Positions 7,818 to 14,432 of a stretch of DNA of 23,249 bases are shown here, one piece after another. Each line of letters begins with the position of its first letter. Position 1 is the first letter of the stretch. Made by a program: the position numbers and the translations under genes. The DNA comes from Oscillospiraceae bacterium. Lineage in GTDB: Bacteria > Bacillota_A > Clostridia > Oscillospirales > Oscillospiraceae. The stretch covers positions 1 to 23,249 of the forward strand of contig JAFQUA010000026.1 in NCBI GenBank assembly GCA_017408725.1, written 5' to 3'. The notes beneath the pieces were generated by a model. The model was not told the origin of the DNA. It saw only the letters and a list, made by a program, of their open reading frames with translations, and did no database searches.

Positions 7818-7878
7818 ATGTCCATTTCCCTTATGACATAAAGCCGCGCCCCGGTGGGCAAGGGATATGTTATTGTAG

Positions 7879-7908
7879 TTGCTTATTGGCCATGCTTTAT
7901 GATATAGT
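7879..7908 (+). promoter_or_regulatory. Probable sigma-A promoter of the oxidoreductase gene
   Basis: TTGCTT (7879-7884), 18-nt spacer, TATAGT (7903-7908) with TGA before the -10 (extended -10). The start codon lies 84 bases further on. The leader end (CCCTAACCAAGGAGG) resembles that of the DUF4450-like gene (CCCTTAACCAAG ... AGGAGG). Confidence 0.65.
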
Positions 7909-7992
7909 TAAGATACAAAGGAAACAAAACACGAAAACAAGGCAGTTTTATAGAAAACGGGCCGTCTATACCCTAACCAAGGAGGAAAAGGT

Positions 7993-9138
7993 ATGAAAAG
8001 AATGCGCGTAGGCGTGGTGGGCAGCGGAAAGATCAGCCCATTCTATCTGAAGAATATTACGGAGAGATTTCATCAGCTGGAGGTGGTGTGTTGCGCCTCC
8101 CGAAACATTGCCCATGCCCGTGCCCGGGCGGAGGAATTCGGCATCCGGGCGGTTACTGTGGCGCAGCTGCTGGCAGACCCCACCATCGAGATGGTGATCG
8201 TGCTGACTCCGGTACCGGCCCACTATGAACTGATCAAGGAGGCCTTGCTGGCGGGCAAACACGTCTACTCGGAAAAGACCGTCTGTGAGAACGTTGCCCA
8301 GGCCCGGGAGTTGGTAGCCCTGGCTAAGGAAAAGGATTTGTACTTTGGTGCCGCGCCGGATACCTTCCTGGGAGCGGCCTGGCAAAAAGCTAGACAGCTG
8401 ATCGATCAGGATGCTGTGGGCGAGGTCACATCGTTTCGCATCAGCATGAACAGAAATGTGGATTACGCAGCATCCCGTTTCCCCTTCCTGCGGCTGCGGG
8501 GTGGCGGCACCTGCTATGATATGGGCGGGTATTACCTGACCAACCTGGTGAACCTGCTGGGCCCCATCCAGGAGGTCTGCGCCGTGGTGGAAAATCGCAA
8601 AACTGTGCGGACTGCCTGCTATGAAGGAGAGCCGGATTACGGACAGACATTTGAATATCATAATGAGTCGCAGGTATCGGCCATTGTGCGGACCTGCAGC
8701 GGTGTAACCGGAACATTCCATTTTAACGGAGAAAGCCTTTCTCACAATTTGCATCAGTATTGCATCTACGGCAGAAAGGGCATCCTGCAGCTGCCGGATC
8801 CCAACGCCTTTGGCGGAGAGGTATCCATCCTTCGGGAAGAAGGAATCCTGGAGACAACAGAAAACGAATTGCCCTATCACCAGGAAAGCCGGGGCGTGGG
8901 CCCTGCGGAAATGGCAGATGCTATCCGGGAGGGCAGAAAAAACCGGGCCTCGGCGGCCCTTGCGTTGCATGTTTTGGATGTGATCGAAAGCATGATGGAA
9001 AGCAGCCGGCGGGGCGGCTTTGTGGAAGTGCGCTCCCGGTGTGAGCAGGAATATAGACACAAGTCTGTCCCAGTCGACGACCAGGAAAGGTGCGAAGGAT
9101 TCAAAGAACAGTCGGCAATTTTTATCCATACCTGCTGA
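7993..9138 (+). CDS. Gfo/Idh/MocA-family oxidoreductase with read-through C-terminal tail
   Basis: A 381-residue NAD(P)-dependent sugar or polyol oxidoreductase. The Rossmann motif is GVVGSGKIS (residues 7-15). The usual EKP motif is EKT (94-96). The second-domain motif GGGTCYDMGGYYL has Tyr180 at the position where many members have a catalytic His, as in the glucose-fructose oxidoreductase/dihydrodiol dehydrogenase branch. The start at 7993 follows AAGGAGG with 7 nt spacing. The family part appears to end near residue 350 (GGFVEVRSRC). The last ~30 residues are antisense to the coding sequence of a truncated minus-strand gene, so the native stop was probably lost when the two were joined. 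The enzyme is likely still functional. The neighbouring DUF4450-like gene suggests a shared carbohydrate pathway; the substrate is unknown. Confidence 0.87.
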   Translation: MKRMRVGVVGSGKISPFYLKNITERFHQLEVVCCASRNIAHARARAEEFGIRAVTVAQLLADPTIEMVIVLTPVPAHYELIKEALLAGKHVYSEKTVCENVAQARELVALAKEKDLYFGAAPDTFLGAAWQKARQLIDQDAVGEVTSFRISMNRNVDYAASRFPFLRLRGGGTCYDMGGYYLTNLVNLLGPIQEVCAVVENRKTVRTACYEGEPDYGQTFEYHNESQVSAIVRTCSGVTGTFHFNGESLSHNLHQYCIYGRKGILQLPDPNAFGGEVSILREEGILETTENELPYHQESRGVGPAEMADAIREGRKNRASAALALHVLDVIESMMESSRRGGFVEVRSRCEQEYRHKSVPVDDQERCEGFKEQSAIFIHTC

Positions 9139-9390
9139 GACCAGCTCACTGCAAAGCGAGAAAAAAGCTGCACTGTCATAGTAGGGTTTCCCATCAGGGG
9201 GCAGCAGCTGATACCGGGCAACCTCTGTGTCAAATTCTGCCGAGTGAATTCCATCTGTGTAATCAGGCGTTCTGGAGTGCTCTATATTGAGCTTTGCCAG
9301 AGCGTAACAGCGGACAATATCCTCGTAATGAAAGATTTCTATATTGAGTTCTGCAAGTTTTTCTGAGATGGAAGAATAGATATTGCTCAT
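9056..9390 (-). pseudogene. 5' fragment of an unrecognised gene, truncated by a junction
   Basis: The start at 9390 is preceded by GGAGGTG with 7 nt spacing and a good promoter (9459-9487). About 111 codons look like real protein (SISEKLAELNIEIFHYEDI ... DGKPYYDSAAFFSLCSELV ... FESFAPFLVVDWDRLVSIF). From about 9056 downward the frame is antisense to the oxidoreductase gene. It happens to stay open to 7966, giving a meaningless 474-residue reading frame. I do not recognise the family. The intact promoter and ribosome site suggest the truncation is fairly recent. Its transcript would run antisense into the oxidoreductase gene, because no terminator lies between. Confidence 0.7.
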
Positions 9391-9428
9391 TATAAAACAC
9401 CTCCATAACTTTAGGTAATGAGCTGGAT

Positions 9429-9570
9429 AATTTGCAGAAAATTTGCACCTCTACCACAATCTTACCACTTAAAATAAATCTTTGCAAGTATATATGAAAA
9501 TAATCAAGTGGGAAACTGTTGGTCAAAAGTTGGTCAAATTCAAAATCCTGAAAATTATTTTCTGCAAATT
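9429..9570. repeat. 14-bp inverted repeats enclosing direct repeats, attachment-site-like
   Basis: AATTTGCAGAAAAT (9429-9442) is the exact reverse complement of 9557-9570. Between them lie two direct copies of TTGGTCAAA (about 9520-9540) and the promoter at 9459-9487. Direct repeats of this kind next to inverted repeats recall integrase arm-binding sites of Bacillota phages and integrative elements; that link is from memory and unproven. No integrase gene is in the window. Confidence 0.45.
9459..9487 (-). promoter_or_regulatory. Sigma-A promoter of the truncated minus-strand gene
   Basis: Read on the minus strand: TTGCAA (9487-9482), 17-nt spacer, TAAGAT (9464-9459). The start codon is 68 bases further at 9390. 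Confidence 0.65.
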
Positions 9571-9581
9571 TAGAATAAAAC

Positions 9582-9621
9582 AACACCGTATTTTGTGGCA
9601 TGTGCCACAAAATACGGTGTT
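9582..9621. terminator. Long hairpin terminator after guaA
   Basis: Perfect 19-bp arms (9582-9600 and 9603-9621; left arm AACACCGTATTTTGTGGCA) around a 2-nt centre. It lies 38 bases past the guaA stop on the minus strand, with GTTTTATTC after it. T residues also follow on the plus side, so it could stop transcripts from both directions. Confidence 0.8.
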
Positions 9622-9658
9622 TTACTAACTATTCAGAGAACCACATAGCCACACGGGG

Positions 9659-10660
9659 TCATTCCCACTCGATGGTGCCGGTGGGCTTGGGCGTCAGGTC
9701 CATGAGGACACGGTTGATTCCCGGAACTTCTGCGGTGATGCGGTTTACGATCTTGTGCAGAATGGGGTAGGGAATCTCTTCAATGGTTGCGGTCATGGCA
9801 TCCTTGGTGTTAACTGCACGAATGATGGCAGGCCAGCCCTCGTAGCGGCTGTCATCCTTGACGCCGACACTCTTGATATCGGGAACAGCGATAAAATACT
9901 GCCAAACTTTTTCGCTTAGGCCGTATTTGTCGAACTCATCACGAAGAATGGCGTCAGCTTCCCGCAGAGCGTGGAGACGGTCGCGGGTAATGGCACCGAG
10001 ACATCTAACACCAAGACCGGGGCCGGGGAAGGGCTGACGGTAGACCATGGCATGGGGCAGCCCCAGGGCGTCGCCAACAACACGAACTTCATCCTTGAAC
10101 AAAAGCTTGATAGGTTCAACCAGTTCGAATTGCAGATCTTCCGGAAGACCTCCCACATTGTGATGGGACTTAACAGCCTTTTTGCTCTCTGCCTGCTTGA
10201 TGGACTCCAGAATGTCGGGGTAGATGGTACCCTGCGCCAGATAGGAAATGCCTTCAAGCTTCCGGGCTTCATCTGCGAACACATTAATAAATTCTGCACC
10301 AATGATCTTACGCTTACGCTCGGGATCGGACACACCGGCCAGCAGATCCAGAAAACGGTCAGTTGCATCCACATAGATCAAATTGGCATACAGTTCATCA
10401 CGGAACATTTTGACAACGCCTTCGGACTCATTCTTGCGCATCAGACCGTGGTTGACATGGACACAAACCAGCTGCTTACCAATGGCCTTGATCAGAAGTG
10501 CAGCGACAACGGAAGAGTCAACGCCGCCGCTGAGGGCCAGAAGAACCTTCTTGTCACCGACCTGCGCACGAACTTCTGCGATCTGCTCATCGATAAAAGC
10601 CTGAGCCAGTACCGGGGTGGTGATTCTTGCCATGGATTCGGGACGAATATTATTAGCCAT
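9659..10660 (-). CDS. guaA: GMP synthetase ATP-pyrophosphatase subunit, no amidotransferase domain
   Basis: 333 residues matching only the C-terminal two thirds of usual bacterial GuaA (about 510-525 residues). This is the part that adenylates XMP and receives ammonia to form GMP. The PP-loop SGGVDSS is at residues 44-50. HVNHGLMRKNE, KSHHNVGGLPE, RQPFPGPGLGVR and the C-terminal TGTIEWE are all conserved. The N-terminal glutamine amidotransferase domain is absent. The gene is not simply cut: GGAGGG lies 8 nt before the start at 10660, and a consensus promoter lies just upstream in AT-rich DNA with no trace of the missing domain. Split GMP synthetases are normal in archaea (GuaAa/GuaAb). Here a separate amidotransferase must be encoded elsewhere, or free ammonia is used. 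Confidence 0.92.
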   Translation of the reverse strand: MANNIRPESMARITTPVLAQAFIDEQIAEVRAQVGDKKVLLALSGGVDSSVVAALLIKAIGKQLVCVHVNHGLMRKNESEGVVKMFRDELYANLIYVDATDRFLDLLAGVSDPERKRKIIGAEFINVFADEARKLEGISYLAQGTIYPDILESIKQAESKKAVKSHHNVGGLPEDLQFELVEPIKLLFKDEVRVVGDALGLPHAMVYRQPFPGPGLGVRCLGAITRDRLHALREADAILRDEFDKYGLSEKVWQYFIAVPDIKSVGVKDDSRYEGWPAIIRAVNTKDAMTATIEEIPYPILHKIVNRITAEVPGINRVLMDLTPKPTGTIEWE

Positions 10661-10701
10661 AGGAATACCCTCCTGTAGAAATATGAAATAACACTGGAAT
10701 T

Positions 10702-10730
10702 ATTATAAACAATGTTTATTCATATTGCAA
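10702..10730 (-). promoter_or_regulatory. Sigma-A promoter of guaA
   Basis: On the minus strand: TTGCAA (10730-10725), 17-nt spacer, TATAAT (10707-10702), 41 bases before the start codon. The -35 lies in the 12-mer GAATTGTTGCAA, shared with the divergent pfkB-type promoter. No purine riboswitch-like structure is evident in the short leader. Confidence 0.82.
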
Positions 10731-10800
10731 CAATTCATTTTTCTAACTTTTTATTTTTGTCAATCTAACAAGAAGGATTGATGTAGATGGGCACGAATTG

Positions 10801-10828
10801 TTGCAAAATGGCGAGGATGTGATATAAT
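10801..10828 (+). promoter_or_regulatory. Sigma-A promoter of the PfkB-family kinase/deacetylase pair
   Basis: TTGCAA (10801-10806), 16-nt spacer, TATAAT (10823-10828), with TGA before the -10. GAATTGTTGCAA (10795-10806) repeats, in opposite orientation, the element at the guaA promoter. Confidence 0.8.
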
Positions 10829-10858
10829 ACATGGCAAAAGAAAAGAGGGGCGAAAAAG

Positions 10859-11791
10859 ATGGGGATTGTAGTTATCGGCGCGGTCTTCGTGGATATTAAG
10901 GGTTATCCCGACGCAGCGTTTATTCCAACGGGCAGAAATGCAGGAAGAATCGAACAGATTCACGGTGGCGTTGGCCGAAATGTGGTTGAGGATGTTGCCA
11001 ACTGTGAGCTTCGCCCCACCTTTATCAGTGTTGTGGACAATTCCGGTATCAGTTCCGATGTTGTCAGAAAACTGAAAAATCACAAGGTAAATACGGACTA
11101 CATTCGTGTTACACCGGATGGCTTAGGAACATGGCTCGCTGTTTTTGATAACGAGGGGGATGTATATGCATCCATTTCCAAGCGGCCGAATTTGCTGCCG
11201 ATTGCGGATGTGCTGGATGAATTCGGCGATGAGATATTCGAGGATGCGGACAGTGTGATCATAGAGATCGATGTGGACAAGGAAGTGGTTAAACGGGTAT
11301 TTCGCTTGGCACAAAAATACCAAAAGAAGGTATTCGCGGTGGTATCCAATATGAGTATCGCGCTGGAGCGCCGGGATTTTCTCCAGTCCATCGATTGCTT
11401 CGTATGTAATATCCAAGAGGCTGGCATTCTGTTTTCAGAGGATTATTCCGGTCAGACTCCGGAGCAGATGATTCCTATCATTGCCAAGTGTGTGGAGAAC
11501 GCACGGATCCCCGGAATGATCGTGACAATGGGCGGAGAGGGTGCCGTTTTTGCAAGCCTTGACGGACAGCATGGGCATTGCCCTGCGCGAAAGGTGGCGG
11601 TAAACGATACTACCGGAGCGGGAGATGCTTTTTGTGCCGGTGCGGCGATTGGCTTGACCTACGGAAAGTCTCTGATGGAAGCCTGCCAGATCGGTTCCCA
11701 TTTGGCGGCCTCTGTGATCGTGACCTCTGAAAATGTGTGCCCACGCTTCCTTCCCAGAGAATTGGGGCTGGAGATTGATGTGCAAGACTGA
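10859..11791 (+). CDS. PfkB-family carbohydrate/nucleoside kinase
   Basis: A 310-residue ribokinase-fold kinase. It has the N-terminal GxxxxD-type segment (VVIGAVFVDIKGYP), the glycine-rich GGVGRN (near residue 37) and the C-terminal PfkB signature NDTTGAGDAFCAGAAIGL, in which the Asp of GAGD is the catalytic base. The short N-terminus and the segment GRIEQIHGGVGRNVVEDVANC recall pseudouridine kinase-type members, but the substrate cannot be fixed from sequence. Start: GAGGGG 8 nt before ATG. The deacetylase gene begins 31 bases after its stop without a terminator, so the two form an operon. Position next to guaA would fit nucleoside salvage, but this is inference only. Confidence 0.85.
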   Translation: MGIVVIGAVFVDIKGYPDAAFIPTGRNAGRIEQIHGGVGRNVVEDVANCELRPTFISVVDNSGISSDVVRKLKNHKVNTDYIRVTPDGLGTWLAVFDNEGDVYASISKRPNLLPIADVLDEFGDEIFEDADSVIIEIDVDKEVVKRVFRLAQKYQKKVFAVVSNMSIALERRDFLQSIDCFVCNIQEAGILFSEDYSGQTPEQMIPIIAKCVENARIPGMIVTMGGEGAVFASLDGQHGHCPARKVAVNDTTGAGDAFCAGAAIGLTYGKSLMEACQIGSHLAASVIVTSENVCPRFLPRELGLEIDVQD

Positions 11792-11822
11792 TTTTTAATA
11801 GGAAACCGCTAGAGGAAAGAAA

Positions 11823-13268
11823 ATGTTTGCCAGAAAAAGAAAAAAGAAATGGCCAATTGTCTTGATTGTATTGGTCTTTGGCCTGTTTCTGCTCGGTGCA
11901 GCAGGTTGGCAGGTTTGCACAACCCTTGAATTGAAGCTTCATATCAATGGCCAGGGTAATGTGGCTCAGGAATACGGGAATTTTTATGAGGATGCTGGAG
12001 CTAAAGCGGTTTTATCAAGCACCTTATTTCCGGAATTATGCTTGAATGTGCCGGTGTCTGTAACTGGAAAGGTGGATACGGATAAGGTTGGCGCATATGC
12101 GATCGCATATCATACGAAGCTAATGTGGTTGGAAGATACTGCGCTTCGTGTTGTTCAGATTGTAGACACACAGCCGCCGGTCATCACCCTTACAGAGATT
12201 GAGGGTGATTTTACACTGCCGGGCAGTGAGTATAAAGAAGTCGGCTTCTCGGCTTATGATGATTATGACGGGGATATTTCCCATTTGGTTACCTGGAGCT
12301 ATAAAGAAAATGTGATCACTTATGTGGTGCAGGATTCTTCCGGGAATCACGTCATTGCCCAACGGGCAGTGAATTATGACGATCCCGTACCGCCTGAGCT
12401 GACACTGACCGGAGATCAGGAAATAACGCTATATCTTGGGCGGAGCTATGAGGAGCCGGGCTATAAAGCGCTGGATAATTTTGATGGAGACGTTACCCAT
12501 TGGGTTAAGACGGAAGGCGGTGTGGACATCCATACACCGGGAGTCTATACGGTTACATATTCCGTTACGGATACTTTTGGAAATTTAAGTACAGCACAGC
12601 GGAAAATCACGGTAGAACCTTGCCTGGAACCGGAGATTGTTGTTCCAGAAGGAAAGGTTATTTATTTGACCTTTGACGACGGTCCGGGGAAGGATACGCC
12701 CCGTTTGCTGGAGGTTTTGCAAAAGTACAATGTAAAGGCCACTTTTTTTGTGGTCAGCAATGCATATGCCGATACCATTGCCGAAATTGCGGCGCAGGGT
12801 CATGCCATAGGCGTTCATACCGCGAGCCATGTCTATTCTAAAATTTATGCGGATGAAGAGGCGTTCTTTGAAGATTTCCAAACGGTGCATGATCTGATTT
12901 TTGAGAAAACGGGATACAAGACCACACTGATGCGTTTTCCAGGCGGCAGCTCTAACCGGGTCAGCAGCTATTATAACAAGGGGATTATGACGCGGCTGAG
13001 CAAAATCGTAACGGATTACGGACTGCAGTATTTTGATTGGAATGTGAACAGTCTGGATGCCGGCGGAGCAGCCACTGCCGATCAGGTGTACCGGAATGTG
13101 GTCAACGGTGTATCCGGTAATGCATATTCTATTGTTTTGCAGCATGATATACATAGCTTCAGTGTGGATGCGGTGGAGCGGATCATTCAATGGGGGTTGG
13201 CTAACGGCTACACATTTCTTCCTCTGGATGCATCCAGTCCCCAATGCCATCATAATATAATAAATTAG
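11823..13268 (+). CDS. Membrane-anchored polysaccharide deacetylase with Ig-like repeats
   Basis: A 481-residue cell-surface protein. A basic N-terminus (KRKKK) and one hydrophobic helix (about 10-30) anchor it. Ig-like modules of the DUF5011 type follow: a divergent one (about 35-110), then two clear ones (about 112-190, PPVITLTEIEG ... YDDYDGDIS; about 192-268, PPELTLTGDQE ... DNFDGDVT). The NodB deacetylase domain (about 280-470) has all five motifs: TFDDGP with Asp285/Asp286, HTASH with His332/His336, RFPGGS, the FDWNVNSLD segment and LQHD. It should remove N-acetyl groups from peptidoglycan or another wall glycan, using a metal bound by Asp and the two His residues. AGAGGAA precedes the start. 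It shares a converging terminator with the PdaA-like pair. Confidence 0.92.
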   Translation: MFARKRKKKWPIVLIVLVFGLFLLGAAGWQVCTTLELKLHINGQGNVAQEYGNFYEDAGAKAVLSSTLFPELCLNVPVSVTGKVDTDKVGAYAIAYHTKLMWLEDTALRVVQIVDTQPPVITLTEIEGDFTLPGSEYKEVGFSAYDDYDGDISHLVTWSYKENVITYVVQDSSGNHVIAQRAVNYDDPVPPELTLTGDQEITLYLGRSYEEPGYKALDNFDGDVTHWVKTEGGVDIHTPGVYTVTYSVTDTFGNLSTAQRKITVEPCLEPEIVVPEGKVIYLTFDDGPGKDTPRLLEVLQKYNVKATFFVVSNAYADTIAEIAAQGHAIGVHTASHVYSKIYADEEAFFEDFQTVHDLIFEKTGYKTTLMRFPGGSSNRVSSYYNKGIMTRLSKIVTDYGLQYFDWNVNSLDAGGAATADQVYRNVVNGVSGNAYSIVLQHDIHSFSVDAVERIIQWGLANGYTFLPLDASSPQCHHNIIN

Positions 13269-13298
13269 AAAATCGCAGGAGAAACTCCTGCGATTTTT
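13269..13298. terminator. Bidirectional terminator between converging deacetylase genes
   Basis: A 13-bp stem AAAATCGCAGGAG (13269-13281) with CTCCTGCGATTTT (13285-13297) and loop AAA. T residues follow on both strands. It serves the plus-strand deacetylase (stop 13268) and the minus-strand PdaA-like gene (stop 13311). Confidence 0.92.
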
Positions 13299-13310
13299 AT
13301 GTAGATAGGC

Positions 13311-14342
13311 TTATGACGGAGTATATAAATCAAACTCCAATCCTTTTTCCCGAATGGCATCAATTGCCGCGCCGAGGATCTGGGCGTTGGTTGCAGATAC
13401 GGTATGAAGCTGATAGATTCCTCCGCTGTGTGCCCGGTTGACCATGTTTTGCAGTGAGGAATTTGGATCGGGCTGATTGTTTGTGTCCCAGTCCACATAG
13501 GCAAAGCTGTAATTGGCACTGGAATAACCAAGGCTTTGCGCAATGGCAAAGACGCGTTCTGATGAATAGCCGCTAGGCGGACGGAAAAGGGTCATCTTAT
13601 ATCCAAAATGCTCCAGAACATAATCGTGCAGATTCATAATCTCGGATACAACCCGATCAATGCTGATTTCCGGAAGCGTATAGTGGTTACTGCTGTGATT
13701 GGCGATAATATGCCCTTCGTCAATGATTCTCTGCACGATGTCCGGACATGATTTTGCATAGTACATATTGATAAAGAACACTGCTTTGACATTCTTATCT
13801 TTCAGTGTGTCAAGTATCCAATCTGTCACACGGATGGTTTGTCCGTTTTTCTGAATGGTGTGCTCGTAACCCAGCGTAAAGGTCAGATATATCTTGCCGT
13901 TATCCGGGGCGATGTACTGAGCACCGTATTTGCTAAATCTGGCGGTATACGCGACTGAAATATCCGGCCTGTTTTTGGCATCCACAGAACCGTAAAACGA
14001 ACAACCCAGATTTGTTCCATCCATTGCTTCCAACTGTGCTCGGGTGTATAGCGATCCGATCATTTCATCGCCGTTGTCGGGAACTGTGGTCAGCAGGACG
14101 GTTGTTGGAGGCACTGTGGTAGGCGGTACAGTAGTAGGCGGAACGGTAGTAGGCGGAACGGTAGTAGGCGGAACGGTAGTAGGCGGAACGGTAGTAGGCG
14201 GAACGGTAGTAGGTGGAACAGTGGATGAAGGTACAGTGGTTGAGAAAGAGGGCACAGAAGAGGAATTCTCCATTGGTGTCTCCGTATTATGTGCACATCC
14301 ACATAAAAGAAGAGCAAGCAGGAAAACAATAAAAATTCTCAC
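13311..14342 (-). CDS. PdaA-like deacetylase lipoprotein with degenerate catalytic motif
   Basis: 343 residues. A lipoprotein signal ends in LLLCGC, followed by a Thr/Pro/Val linker of PPTTV repeats and a PdaA-type NodB domain (about 145-343). Motif 1 is TFTLGYE where its neighbour has TFDCGYE, so Thr156 replaces the catalytic Asp. The His pair (NHSSNH, His216/His220), FRPPSG, YVDWD and LHTVS are kept. PdaA enzymes make muramic delta-lactam in spore cortex; this copy is likely inactive or altered. The GTG start at 14342 is chosen because the signal peptide begins there and GGTGAT precedes it. The upstream ATG (14405) lies inside the previous gene's terminator hairpin. It is a tandem duplicate of the next gene and, with these starts, exactly as long. 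Confidence 0.85.
   Translation of the reverse strand: MRIFIVFLLALLLCGCAHNTETPMENSSSVPSFSTTVPSSTVPPTTVPPTTVPPTTVPPTTVPPTTVPPTTVPPTTVPPTTVLLTTVPDNGDEMIGSLYTRAQLEAMDGTNLGCSFYGSVDAKNRPDISVAYTARFSKYGAQYIAPDNGKIYLTFTLGYEHTIQKNGQTIRVTDWILDTLKDKNVKAVFFINMYYAKSCPDIVQRIIDEGHIIANHSSNHYTLPEISIDRVVSEIMNLHDYVLEHFGYKMTLFRPPSGYSSERVFAIAQSLGYSSANYSFAYVDWDTNNQPDPNSSLQNMVNRAHSGGIYQLHTVSATNAQILGAAIDAIREKGLEFDLYTPS
14107..14226. repeat. Tandem 15-bp repeat in linker of the degenerate PdaA-like gene
   Basis: Eight units of 15 bp. Five consecutive ones are identical (GGCGGAACGGTAGTA, beginning at 14137, 14152, 14167, 14182 and 14197), and the outer units are diverged. Read on the minus strand they encode PPTTV repeats. 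Fifteen is a multiple of three, so copy number changes alter linker length without breaking the frame. Confidence 0.95.
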
Positions 14343-14396
14343 ATTATCACCAGCCTTTGTGACATAATAGCACAAATATCGGCATAATGCAAGAAT

Positions 14397-14426
14397 AAAC
14401 GCCATGCAAAAAACTGCATGGCGTTT
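14397..14426 (-). terminator. Hairpin after the upstream PdaA-like gene
   Basis: A 12-bp stem AAACGCCATGCA (14397-14408) with 14415-14426 and a 6-nt loop. It lies 7 bases past the stop at 14433. The T tract after it (minus strand GTTTATT) is weak, so some transcription may continue into the second PdaA-like gene, for which I see no convincing promoter. Confidence 0.7.
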
Positions 14427-14432
14427 GTTAAA

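Noticed and set aside
7966..9055. Continuation of the truncated minus-strand gene to a 474-residue protein
   Set aside because: Below about 9056 the residues are just the antisense of the oxidoreductase gene. Only the first ~111 codons look like protein, so the long frame is a fusion artefact.
10661..10858. Possible purine or PRPP riboswitch ahead of guaA
   Set aside because: The guaA leader is only about 35 bases after the -10 box and shows no conserved aptamer-like stems.
14107..14226. Regular repeats as a possible CRISPR array
   Set aside because: The 15-bp units follow each other without spacers and encode PPTTV linker repeats in frame, so they are a coding minisatellite.
14343..14405. 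ATG start at 14405 for the degenerate PdaA-like gene
   Set aside because: This start lies within the terminator hairpin of the preceding gene and would put 21 extra residues before a clean lipoprotein signal. GTG at 14342 is the better start.
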